Below, piece after piece: positions 6,864-13,312 of a DNA stretch of 13,312 nt. The stretch's first letter is position 1. Each line of letters opens with the position of its first letter. The notes beneath the pieces were generated by a model that ran no database searches, was not told the DNA's origin, and saw only the letters and a program-made list of their open reading frames with translations. The DNA comes from an uncultured Veillonella sp. GTDB lineage: Bacteria; Bacillota; Negativicutes; Veillonellales; Veillonellaceae. The translations under genes and the position numbers were made by a program. The stretch lies in assembly GCA_900538355.1 (NCBI GenBank), contig UPXS01000032.1, positions 1 to 13,312 on the forward strand, written 5' to 3'.

Positions 6864-7773
6864 AGTTGGCATGTCCTTTTTAACAAAACCTTACTATCGC
6901 ACGAGAGTATTGATCAAATTAGGTTATTATGACTCTTTATCTGATGAAGAGTTTTTAAAGAAGGTATTTCCTAAATACATGGGATATCCTTTAGATTTAG
7001 AGAATCCAAAAACTTTCAGCGAAAAGTTACAATGGCTAAAGGTTAATTATAGAGAGCCTATACAAACGGTCATGGTAGATAAGCATGAGGCTAAAAATTT
7101 TATTGCTCACCGTGTAGGTGATCAATATATAATTCCTACACTGGCTGTTTGGGATTCCGTAGAGGATATTGACTTTGATGCGTTGCCTAATCAGTTTGTG
7201 TTGAAGTGTACACATGATAGTGGGGGCATCGTTATTTGTAAAGATAAGTCATCCCTTGATCGGGAAGCAGCCAAAGCTAAATTAAGAACATTCTTAAAAC
7301 GGGACTATTCACGTATTGCTCGAGAGTGGCCTTATAAGGAGGTTCCTCGTCGGATTATCGCAGAGGAATACTTATCTGAATTAGGTAGCAATGAAATCTT
7401 AGATTATAAGATGTATTGTTTCCACGGTGAACCAAAGATGACTGTAGTTTGTTCTGACCGTTTTTCTAAAACGGGAACGCGTATGAACTTCTATGATATC
7501 GATTGGAAACCTATGGGAATTCATTTTGGTCATTATCCACCGTTGCCAACAGAGTTCCCGAGACCTGAAACATATGATGAGATGTTAAGAATTGCTACGG
7601 AACTTAGTAAAGACTGCCCGTTTTTACGTGTTGATTTCTATGAAATAAAGGGACGACTGTATATTGGAGAGTTAACGTTCTTCCCTGGTGCGGGATTAGA
7701 ACAGTTTCGTCCTATATCAAAAGATTATGAATTGGGAGAGTGGTTACACCTTGAAACTGTACATCGGAGCTGA
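6841..7773 (+). CDS. TupA-like ATP-grasp amidoligase
   Basis: A member of the TupA-like ATP-grasp family, named after a teichuronopeptide synthesis protein of alkaliphilic Bacillus. It is predicted to use ATP to form an amide bond between a carboxylate and an amine. The family markers are NPKTFSEKLQWLK (55-67), the VDKHEAKNFI...YIIPTL block (79-101), FVLKCTHDSGG (119-129, with K122), AEEYLSE (174-180), DYKMYCFHGEPKM (188-200), and RVDFYEIKGRLYIGELTF (263-280), in which D265 and E277 are likely metal ligands. The 310-residue length is normal and no membrane segment is seen. AAAGGA at 6828-6833 supports the ATG at 6841, inside the end of wzy. Neighbouring uronic-acid genes suggest that it couples an amino acid or peptide to a uronate carboxyl group. 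Older annotations call such proteins glycosyltransferases, and that is less convincing. Confidence 0.88.
   Translation: MKLSKLCKVGMSFLTKPYYRTRVLIKLGYYDSLSDEEFLKKVFPKYMGYPLDLENPKTFSEKLQWLKVNYREPIQTVMVDKHEAKNFIAHRVGDQYIIPTLAVWDSVEDIDFDALPNQFVLKCTHDSGGIVICKDKSSLDREAAKAKLRTFLKRDYSRIAREWPYKEVPRRIIAEEYLSELGSNEILDYKMYCFHGEPKMTVVCSDRFSKTGTRMNFYDIDWKPMGIHFGHYPPLPTEFPRPETYDEMLRIATELSKDCPFLRVDFYEIKGRLYIGELTFFPGAGLEQFRPISKDYELGEWLHLETVHRS
7734..7740 (+). promoter_or_regulatory. Ribosome binding site for the TTG start of the CapA-family gene
   Basis: GGGAGAG lies upstream of the TTG at 7751, with somewhat long spacing (about 10-12 bases). The in-frame ATG at 7727 has no purine-rich site before it and would put eight unrelated residues ahead of the first beta strand, so the TTG is preferred. 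Confidence 0.45.
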
Positions 7774-8890
7774 TTTTGTTCCTACGGATATAAATAGAGT
7801 ATTATTTGAAACTGGTAATATAGAAGCTTTAGTTGGTAAAGAATTATTAGGACTCTTTAAGCAATCTGATTTAAATGTGTTTAATCTAGAGGTACCCTTA
7901 ACTGATGCATCTACACCGATTGATAAATTTGGTAATAATTTAAAGTCGCCTACGAAAACAATATACGGTTATAAGGCTTTAGAACCTATATTTTTAACAT
8001 TGGCTAATAATCACTCCTTAGACCATGGTGTGGAAGGTTTAACTACTGCACTGGAGTTATTAAAAAAGCATGATATTAAAAATGCCGGTGCTGGTGCTAA
8101 TGTAAAGGAAGCTAAAAAGCCGTTTATCTTTGAAAAGGACGGTATACGCATAGGGTTTTATCTATGTGCAGAACATGAGTTTACCGTTGCCTCTTGTCAT
8201 ACAATGGGGGCCAATCCCTTTGATGTATTAGAAAGCTTTGATGATGTTGAAGCACTAAAGAAGACCTGTGATTATGTCATCGTTTTATATCATGGTGGGA
8301 AGGAATTTTATCGCTACCCATCACCAATGCTACAGAGATATTGCCGTAAATTTGTTGATAAGGGGGCAGACCTTGTCGTTTGTCAACATAGTCATTGTAT
8401 AGGATCTCGTGAAGACTATGGCAAGGGGACTATTATTTATGGTCAAGGTAACTTTATCTTTAACTCCGAATTCTATATACAGCATAAGGAGTTTGTTAAA
8501 GACTCTTTATTAATCAATGTAGAGGCAACAAAGGATAGTTTTATTGTCTCTGAAGTGCCAATTCGTAGTACGGAACTGGGAACGCGTTTAGCTACTGAGT
8601 CAGAAGCAGATGAAACTTTGACAGCCTATAAACAACGAAGTGAACACATTAGAGATGCTCATTTTGTAGTACAAGCCTATAAAGATTTTGCTGATACACA
8701 TGTAAAGCGTTATTTACGTGAATTTATCGGTAGATCATTTATTATACGTGCAATCAATGCATTATTTGGTAGAAAATTAATGCAACTCCTATTAGGAAAA
8801 ACAAGTTATTTAGCAATTCAAAATTACTTGGAATGTGAAGCTCACCATGAATTATTCTTGCGGGGCATTAAGAATATCAATAAAAAATAA
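7751..8890 (+). CDS. CapA-family protein (poly-gamma-glutamate synthesis/metallophosphatase-like)
   Basis: Starting from TTG 7751 the product has 379 residues. Residues 1 to about 275 form the CapA (PGA_cap) calcineurin-like domain: GADF (6-9), NLEVPL (45-50), LANNHSLDHG (84-93), LYHGGKEFY (179-187), VCQHSHCIGS (210-219) and IIYGQGNFIF (228-237). H181, H213 and H215 and the NNH motif are the expected metal-site residues. The remaining 100 or so residues look helical and end in LECEAHHELFLRGIK, with no assigned domain. CapA of Bacillus takes part in poly-gamma-glutamate synthesis and anchoring, but the biochemical role of polysaccharide-locus relatives is unclear. Unlike many CapA proteins, this one has no N-terminal signal peptide or membrane anchor, so it is probably cytoplasmic. 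It overlaps the TupA-like gene by 23 bases, suggesting joint action. A hydrolase or ligase helper role is open. Confidence 0.85.
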   Translation: MKLYIGADFVPTDINRVLFETGNIEALVGKELLGLFKQSDLNVFNLEVPLTDASTPIDKFGNNLKSPTKTIYGYKALEPIFLTLANNHSLDHGVEGLTTALELLKKHDIKNAGAGANVKEAKKPFIFEKDGIRIGFYLCAEHEFTVASCHTMGANPFDVLESFDDVEALKKTCDYVIVLYHGGKEFYRYPSPMLQRYCRKFVDKGADLVVCQHSHCIGSREDYGKGTIIYGQGNFIFNSEFYIQHKEFVKDSLLINVEATKDSFIVSEVPIRSTELGTRLATESEADETLTAYKQRSEHIRDAHFVVQAYKDFADTHVKRYLREFIGRSFIIRAINALFGRKLMQLLLGKTSYLAIQNYLECEAHHELFLRGIKNINKK

Positions 8891-10341
8891 TGGATACTAA
8901 AATAGTAGCTGCTGCTAAATGGTCTGTCATAACAGAGGTTTTAGCAAAGCTTATTACACCACTAACAAATATAATATTGGCCCATATGTTAGCGCCTACG
9001 GCGTTTGGTATATTGGCAACGATTATGATGGTTATATCCTTTGCAGAGATGCTTGCTGATGCGGGATTTCAAAAGTTTCTTGTACAGCATGAATTTGAAA
9101 GTGATAAAGAAAAACAGGAGGCTACAGATGTAGCTTTTATTGCCAACTTAGTGCTTTCTTTACTCTTATGGGGGGCTATTATAATCGGTCGTGATGAGTT
9201 AGCTGTATTGGTCGGTAATGATGGGTTAGGTATACCGTTAGCTGTAATGGGGGCCATGATTCCGCTCTCTGCTTTCAGTAGTGTACAAATGGCATTGTAT
9301 AGACGGGACTTCAACTTTAAGTTTCTTCTTAACATTCGGCTCATCACAATTCTGACTCCTATATTGATATCCATACCTATGGCACTCATGGGCTATGACT
9401 ATTGGTCGTTAATCGCCGGTATGTTAGGGGCTCAGCTGTTTACGGCTTTAGCCTTATTAAAGAGCAGAAAGAATCAAATCCATTTATTCTTTAGTGGGCA
9501 GGTCTTTATGAAGATGTTCAGCTATAGTGCATGGTCACTAGCTGAAGCATTTTCTATCTGGCTTACAGCGTGGGTGGATACCTTTATTATTAGTCGCTTT
9601 TTAGACGCCTATTATTTGGGGATATACAAAATGCCGATGGCCATTGTAACAACTATTATGGCCATGGCCACCTCCTCATTAGCTCCAGTATTGTTTGCCG
9701 CTCTAAGTCGGGTACAACATGATGAACAGGCCTTTTCCAATACATTCTTTACCTTCCAACGCTATATGGCTCTATTCTTAGTGCCTATAGGGGTAGGATT
9801 GTTTGTATTCCAAGACATTGTGGTCCAACTTTTACTTGGACCACAATGGAAATTAGCAGGTATTGTACTAGGCTCTTGGGCATTAAGCTCAGCTATCATG
9901 ACTGTTACGGCTAATCTTATTTCCGAAATATTTAGAGCAAAAGGGATGCCTAATTTATCATTCTGGACTCAGATATTGCACTTAGTTGTATTAATACCTG
10001 TAATTTATATTTGTATTCAGTATGACTTTAGTACATTTGTCTATGCACGTTCAATAGTACGCATGGAAATGTTAATGGTTGCCATGATTTTCTTGGGATT
10101 ATTTATCAATATGAGTGCCTTACGTGTGATTACTAATATAGGTGTATATCTAATCACCGCCTTTATTGTTGGCGCTCTTGCGTATAGTGTATTACATATA
10201 TATGATGCGGTGTGGTGGACTATAGTTTGTATGATGTTATGCGTAATACTATATGTGGTTATTTTATGTATCATTCCATCTGAGCGTACCATTATTACCT
10301 CTGGCGTTAATAAAGTGTTACGTAAAGTAAGACGCTCATAA
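8890..10341 (+). CDS. wzx: Oligosaccharide flippase (Wzx, WzxC/TuaB type)
   Basis: A multi-pass inner-membrane transporter of the MOP superfamily that should flip the undecaprenyl-linked repeat unit to the outer face of the membrane. The 483 residues contain roughly twelve to fourteen hydrophobic segments. Family motifs are LAPTAFGILATIM (34-46), ADAGFQKFLVQ (56-66), FLDAYYLGIYKMP (237-249), ALSRVQHD (271-278), LLLGPQW (314-320) and EIFRAKGMPNL (346-356), the pattern seen in WzxC and in the teichuronic acid translocator TuaB. Its ATG shares one base with the CapA stop (TAATG). No good ribosome binding site is visible, so translation probably depends on coupling to the upstream gene. A perfect 13-bp inverted repeat lies within the coding sequence at 9816-9848. 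Confidence 0.93.
   Translation: MDTKIVAAAKWSVITEVLAKLITPLTNIILAHMLAPTAFGILATIMMVISFAEMLADAGFQKFLVQHEFESDKEKQEATDVAFIANLVLSLLLWGAIIIGRDELAVLVGNDGLGIPLAVMGAMIPLSAFSSVQMALYRRDFNFKFLLNIRLITILTPILISIPMALMGYDYWSLIAGMLGAQLFTALALLKSRKNQIHLFFSGQVFMKMFSYSAWSLAEAFSIWLTAWVDTFIISRFLDAYYLGIYKMPMAIVTTIMAMATSSLAPVLFAALSRVQHDEQAFSNTFFTFQRYMALFLVPIGVGLFVFQDIVVQLLLGPQWKLAGIVLGSWALSSAIMTVTANLISEIFRAKGMPNLSFWTQILHLVVLIPVIYICIQYDFSTFVYARSIVRMEMLMVAMIFLGLFINMSALRVITNIGVYLITAFIVGALAYSVLHIYDAVWWTIVCMMLCVILYVVILCIIPSERTIITSGVNKVLRKVRRS
9816..9848 (+). repeat. Perfect 13-bp inverted repeat inside the flippase gene
   Basis: CATTGTGGTCCAA (9816-9828) is followed by a 7-base loop CTTTTAC and its exact reverse complement TTGGACCACAATG (9836-9848). 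The hairpin covers codons about 309-320 of wzx. No T-run follows, so it is not a standard intrinsic terminator. It could form a stable mRNA stem or a protein-binding palindrome, or be a chance result of the codons. Confidence 0.85.
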
Positions 10342-10354
10342 TTAACAGAACTAT

Positions 10355-10362
10355 GAAAGGAG
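10355..10362 (+). promoter_or_regulatory. Ribosome binding site fixing the epimerase start
   Basis: GAAAGGAG lies 5 bases before the ATG at 10368. It overlaps an earlier in-frame ATG at 10353 that has no site of its own, so the later ATG is the real start. Confidence 0.75.
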
Positions 10363-10367
10363 TACAT

Positions 10368-11465
10368 ATGCTTTCAAAAAATGTAGATTTAAACAATACG
10401 GTGATCCTAGTAACGGGAGCCGCTGGATTTGTAGGGGCTAATCTCGTTATGTCCCTTTTATCTGAAGCAGAAGGAACTCAAATTATTGGCATAGATTCTG
10501 TTAATGATTACTATGACGTGGCTTTAAAGGATTATCGTTTGCAACAAATTGATGAGATGTGCAAAGATAGTAAAAATACGTGGATCTTTAAAAAAGGTAA
10601 TATTGCAGATAAGGCTTTTATTGAAGAAATCTTTTCTACTTATAAACCACGTGTTGTTGTTAATTTAGCAGCACAGGCGGGTGTTCGTTACTCTATTACA
10701 AACCCAGATGCTTATATCGAGTCTAATATTATTGGTTTCTACAATATACTAGAGGCTTGTCGTCATTCTTATGATAATGGTGAAAGCGGAGTAGAGCATT
10801 TAGTCTATGCATCATCGTCCTCCGTATACGGTGCGAATAAACAAATTCCATACTCTACAGAGCATAAAGTAGATAACCCAGTTTCTCTGTATGCGGCTAC
10901 TAAAAAATCAAATGAATTATTGGCCTATTCGTATGCCAAGTTATATAACATTCCTAGTACAGGACTTCGTTTCTTCACTGTGTATGGTCCAGCAGGTCGT
11001 CCAGATATGGCGTACTTTGGTTTTACTAATACATTGCGTAGTGGTGGTACTATAAAAATCTTTAACTATGGTAACTGTAAACGTGACTTTACCTATATCG
11101 ATGATATAGTAGAGGGCGTATCTAAGGTCATGTGTGCAGCCCCAGAACGTCGCAATGGTGCCGATGGTTTACCGGTTCCTCCGTATGCTATTTATAATAT
11201 TGGTAATAGCCATCCTGAAAATCTTCTGGATTTTGTGCGTATTCTTTCAGAGGAATTAGTTGCTGCTGGCGTATTACCAGAGGATTATAATTTTGAGGAA
11301 CATAAAGAATTAGTGGCCATGCAACCAGGCGATGTACCTGTTACCTATGCAGATACAAGTGCTCTAGAAGAAGATTTTGGATTTAAGCCAAATACATCTT
11401 TACGTGAAGGGTTACGGAAATTTGCTATATGGTATAAAGAGTTTTACATGACGGAGGGCAAATAA
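10368..11465 (+). CDS. UDP-glucuronate 4-epimerase
   Basis: An extended SDR enzyme that interconverts UDP-glucuronate and UDP-galacturonate through a 4-keto intermediate with bound NAD. From the ATG at 10368 it has 365 residues. The Rossmann motif is TGAAGFVG (16-23). YASSSSVYG (147-155) supplies the catalytic serine region, and Y175/K179 form the YxxxK pair in SLYAATKKS. The segment FFTVYGPAGRPDMAYFGFT (202-220), followed by NYGNCKRDFTYIDDIVEG (223-240), is the hallmark of bacterial UDP-GlcA 4-epimerases. The gene lies 26 bases after wzx. The next gene encodes the enzyme making UDP-GlcA and follows directly. The pair should feed UDP-GalA, and possibly UDP-GlcA, to the polymer. A related UDP-GlcNAc or GalE function is much less likely given the PAGRPDMAYF motif. 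Confidence 0.92.
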   Translation: MLSKNVDLNNTVILVTGAAGFVGANLVMSLLSEAEGTQIIGIDSVNDYYDVALKDYRLQQIDEMCKDSKNTWIFKKGNIADKAFIEEIFSTYKPRVVVNLAAQAGVRYSITNPDAYIESNIIGFYNILEACRHSYDNGESGVEHLVYASSSSVYGANKQIPYSTEHKVDNPVSLYAATKKSNELLAYSYAKLYNIPSTGLRFFTVYGPAGRPDMAYFGFTNTLRSGGTIKIFNYGNCKRDFTYIDDIVEGVSKVMCAAPERRNGADGLPVPPYAIYNIGNSHPENLLDFVRILSEELVAAGVLPEDYNFEEHKELVAMQPGDVPVTYADTSALEEDFGFKPNTSLREGLRKFAIWYKEFYMTEGK

Positions 11466-12632
11466 ATGAAGATTGCAATTGCTGGTACAGGCTATGTAGG
11501 CCTTTCAAATGGTGTTTTATTAGCACAACATAATGAAGTGGTGGCCCTCGATATTATCCCTGAAAAGGTTGAAATGCTAAATCGAAAAGAGTCACCTATT
11601 GTAGATGCGGAATTGCAGGAGTATTTAGCTACTAAGAAGTTAAACTTTAAAGCTACATTAGATCCTGTAGAAGCTTTTAAAGGTGCTGAGTATGTTATTA
11701 TTTCAACGCCTACTAACTACGATCCTCAAAAGAATTTCTTTGATACCTCTTCTGTAGAGCAAGTTATTAAAACAGTACTAGATATTAATCCTGATGCTGT
11801 TATGATTATCAAGTCAACTGTGCCAGTTGGGTATACAGTTCAAATGCGTAAAGAATTCAATACAGAGAACTTGATTTTCTCCCCAGAATTTTTACGTGAA
11901 GGTAAAGCTTTGTATGATAATTTACATCCTTCCCGTATTGTGGTAGGGGAAGACTCTGAACGGGCCCGCCGTTTTGGACAACTATTAGCTGATGGTGCTA
12001 TTAAGGAACAAGTACCTCAATTATATACGGACTCTACGGAAGCAGAAGCGATTAAATTATTTGCTAATACGTATTTGGCATTGCGCGTTGCATACTTTAA
12101 TGAGTTAGATTCTTATGCTGAGGTTCGTGGCCTTAGTACAAGTCAAATCATTAATGGTGTTTGTTTAGATCCTCGTATTGGAGACTTCTATAATAATCCA
12201 TCCTTTGGTTATGGTGGGTATTGTTTACCAAAAGATACTAAGCAATTATTAGCTAACTATAATGATGTTCCACAAAATTTAATCTCTGCTATTGTAGATG
12301 CTAATAGAACTCGTAAAGATCATGTTGCAGATGTTATTATAGGGAAGAATCCAAAAATTGTTGGCATATATCGCTTGACGATGAAAATGAATTCTGATAA
12401 TTTTAGAGCATCTGCAATTCAAGGTGTAATGAAGCGTATCAAGGCAAAGGGTATTGCTGTAGTTGTGTATGAACCGACTCTTGATGCAGAAGATTTCTTT
12501 AATTCACCTGTTATTCGTAACTTTGAAGACTTTAAACGTGTTAGTGACGTTATAGTTGCTAATCGTTGGGATAAGAGTTTAGAAGATGTGAAGGATAAAG
12601 TTTATACAAGAGATATTTTTGACCGCGATTAA
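11466..12632 (+). CDS. ugd: UDP-glucose 6-dehydrogenase
   Basis: Oxidises UDP-glucose to UDP-glucuronate in two NAD-dependent steps in the cytoplasm, supplying uronic acid for the polysaccharide. The 388 residues begin with the dinucleotide fold IAGTGYVGLSNG (5-16, GxGxxG). STPTNYD (80-86), KSTVPVGYT (116-124) and SPEFLREG (139-146, E141) follow. EAIKLFANTYLALRVAYFNE contains K197, and FGYGGYCLPKDTKQ carries the catalytic C253 with K256 and D257. The C-terminal UDP-binding domain, including VGIYRLTMK and VVVYEP, is complete. Length matches the short bacterial form (like the streptococcal HasB enzyme, about 390-400). The ATG follows the epimerase stop with no gap, and GGAGGG at 11453-11458 provides the ribosome site. 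Nothing is missing or unusual. Confidence 0.97.
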   Translation: MKIAIAGTGYVGLSNGVLLAQHNEVVALDIIPEKVEMLNRKESPIVDAELQEYLATKKLNFKATLDPVEAFKGAEYVIISTPTNYDPQKNFFDTSSVEQVIKTVLDINPDAVMIIKSTVPVGYTVQMRKEFNTENLIFSPEFLREGKALYDNLHPSRIVVGEDSERARRFGQLLADGAIKEQVPQLYTDSTEAEAIKLFANTYLALRVAYFNELDSYAEVRGLSTSQIINGVCLDPRIGDFYNNPSFGYGGYCLPKDTKQLLANYNDVPQNLISAIVDANRTRKDHVADVIIGKNPKIVGIYRLTMKMNSDNFRASAIQGVMKRIKAKGIAVVVYEPTLDAEDFFNSPVIRNFEDFKRVSDVIVANRWDKSLEDVKDKVYTRDIFDRD

Positions 12633-12648
12633 GATAGATATGTATTAT
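12619..12648 (+). promoter_or_regulatory. Candidate internal promoter before the VanZ-family gene
   Basis: TTGACC (12619-12624) and TATTAT (12643-12648) are separated by 18 bases, each differing by one base from the sigma-70 consensus. The first box lies in the end of ugd. Transcription would start around 12655, almost at the ribosome binding site (AGGAG, 12656-12660), which leaves a very short leader. That is a reason for caution. Confidence 0.25.
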
Positions 12649-12666
12649 GGCGTTTAGGAGTGTAAT

Positions 12667-13113
12667 ATGAAACGTTGGATACTATATATTCTATTAGGTC
12701 TAATTGTATTTTTTATATGGGATAATTCGATGCAAAATGGCGGATCTTCAGATGGATTTAGCTTGCTCTTTGCAGAGACCTTTGCTCCTATAGTAAATAA
12801 GTTAGGCTTTCATGGAAATATATGGACCTTGAATAGGATTGTTCGAAAGTTAGCCCATCTCACAGAGTTTACAATCCTTGGTGGTGTTTTATATTCGATT
12901 CTACGTCGATATATTACATACGGTACCGTAATAAAGACCATAGGTTTAGGCATGTTGATTGCTGGTCTTGATGAATTTATACAATTGTTCTCTCCAGGGC
13001 GTAGCTCTCAGATTTCTGATATTTTGATTGATACTGTTGGTGTTGTTATTGGTATTCTAGTAGTGAAGCTAGTCCATTACATCAGGTATAAACGAAGTAC
13101 ATTTAAAAATTAA
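12667..13113 (+). CDS. VanZ-family membrane protein
   Basis: A small integral membrane protein with about four membrane segments (roughly residues 4-18, 62-80, 88-108 and 117-138). The VanZ-family motifs are all present: NSMQ (20-23), the RKLAHLTEF box (R60, K61, H64, E67, F68), LDEFIQLFSPGR (101-112), and SDILIDTVGVVIG with D118 and D122. Length (148) is normal. VanZ itself gives low-level teicoplanin resistance, but most homologues have no known biochemical function, and conserved charged residues in the membrane hint at a phosphate- or lipid-linked substrate. VanZ-like genes often end polysaccharide or cell-wall clusters. It follows ugd by 34 bases with AGGAG at 12656-12660 and is the last gene before the terminator. 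Its link to the polymer is only by position. Confidence 0.9.
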   Translation: MKRWILYILLGLIVFFIWDNSMQNGGSSDGFSLLFAETFAPIVNKLGFHGNIWTLNRIVRKLAHLTEFTILGGVLYSILRRYITYGTVIKTIGLGMLIAGLDEFIQLFSPGRSSQISDILIDTVGVVIGILVVKLVHYIRYKRSTFKN

Positions 13114-13137
13114 TTTGTTAATAATATACAAATATGT

Positions 13138-13176
13138 AAAAATACCTCATAATCTTAGCGATTATGAGGTATTTTT
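13138..13176 (+). terminator. Rho-independent terminator ending the operon
   Basis: A perfect 17-bp inverted repeat: AAAAATACCTCATAATC (13138-13154), loop TTAGC, then GATTATGAGGTATTTTT (13160-13176). The right arm ends in a T-run and the left arm begins with an A-run, so it could also stop transcription coming from the opposite strand. It lies 25 bases after the VanZ-family stop codon and closes the cluster. Confidence 0.93.
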
Positions 13177-13253
13177 AATGAAGATAGCATGAAAATATAA
13201 AAAATATATTAAATGAACATATTATAATTTATCTATTTTTATATAAAAACCAC

Positions 13254-13282
13254 TGTACAAGCCACTTTTCCCTTGATATAAT
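13254..13282 (+). promoter_or_regulatory. Candidate extended -10 promoter for a gene beyond the window
   Basis: A perfect -10 box TATAAT (13277-13282) is preceded by TG one base upstream (TGATATAAT, extended -10). TGTACA, a 4-of-6 match to the -35 box, lies 17 bases before it (13254-13259). The start of transcription would be near 13289. No convincing start codon with a ribosome site follows before the window ends, so the gene served lies outside. The rest of 13177-13312 is AT-rich with nothing else recognisable. Confidence 0.45.
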
Positions 13283-13312
13283 CATGAATAGAAAATGAAA
13301 AATAAATGAGAT

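Noticed and set aside
7727..7750. ATG start for the CapA-family gene at 7727
   Set aside because: No ribosome site precedes it, and the eight extra residues do not belong to the family's first strand. The TTG at 7751 is better placed.
9069..9389. Antisense reading frame of 106 codons opposite wzx
   Set aside because: It is a shadow of the flippase frame, low in complexity and without any start signal.
10041..10367. Antisense reading frame of 108 codons at the end of wzx
   Set aside because: It is opposite a clear membrane-protein coding region, has no ribosome site, and its Ile/Thr-rich translation mirrors the sense hydrophobic codons.
10353..10367. ATG start for the epimerase at 10353
   Set aside because: The bases from 10355 to 10362 form the ribosome site of the ATG at 10368, so they are not coding.
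13220..13230. Second TATAAT at 13223-13228 as a promoter
   Set aside because: There is no -35-like sequence at the correct distance, and such matches are expected by chance in this AT-rich stretch.

Overview
The window reads as one continuous gene cluster for a cell-surface polysaccharide (capsule or O-antigen-like polymer) in a low-GC bacterium. All thirteen genes lie on the + strand and are packed end to end with overlaps or gaps of a few tens of bases. The AT-rich composition, strong AGGAGG-type ribosome binding sites, TTG starts and overall protein style suggest a Firmicute in the broad sense. A Negativicute such as Veillonella would fit, but that is an impression from the proteins and not a demonstrated assignment.

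Layout. Positions 1-1886 hold a PLP-dependent sugar aminotransferase (DegT family) and a small polyprenyl-phosphate sugar-1-phosphate transferase that should load the first sugar of the repeat unit on the lipid carrier. Positions 1898-4538 hold a trio: a LicD-family phosphotransferase, an IspD/TarI-like cytidylyltransferase and an extended SDR oxidoreductase. The trio looks like a module that makes a CDP-activated polyol or similar group and attaches it as a phosphodiester. Positions 4535-8890 carry a GT4 glycosyltransferase, a Wzy-type polymerase, a TupA-like ATP-grasp amidoligase and a CapA-family metallophosphatase-like protein. Positions 8890-10341 encode the Wzx flippase. Positions 10368-12632 encode UDP-glucuronate 4-epimerase and UDP-glucose 6-dehydrogenase, which together supply UDP-GlcA and UDP-GalA. 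A small VanZ-family membrane protein (12667-13113) comes last, followed by a perfect 17-bp terminator hairpin (13138-13176). The last 136 bases are AT-rich and non-coding, with a plausible extended -10 promoter for a gene beyond the window.

How the genes fit together. The predicted pathway is Wzx/Wzy-dependent. The phosphoglycosyltransferase starts the unit, probably on an amino sugar made by the aminotransferase. The GT4 enzyme and any upstream transferases extend it, with a uronic acid as a likely component. LicD may add a phospho-polyol, and the TupA-like ligase (with CapA) may couple an amino acid or peptide to a uronate carboxyl. Wzx then flips the unit and Wzy polymerises it. No Wza/Wzc export or chain-length genes are seen, and the 4,6-dehydratase needed by the aminotransferase is absent, so the locus very probably continues upstream of position 1.

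The most interesting points are the TupA-like/CapA pair beside uronic-acid genes, the LicD/cytidylyltransferase/SDR module of unknown cargo, and a perfect 13-bp inverted repeat inside the flippase gene. No RNA genes, insertion sequences, CRISPR arrays or phage genes were found.
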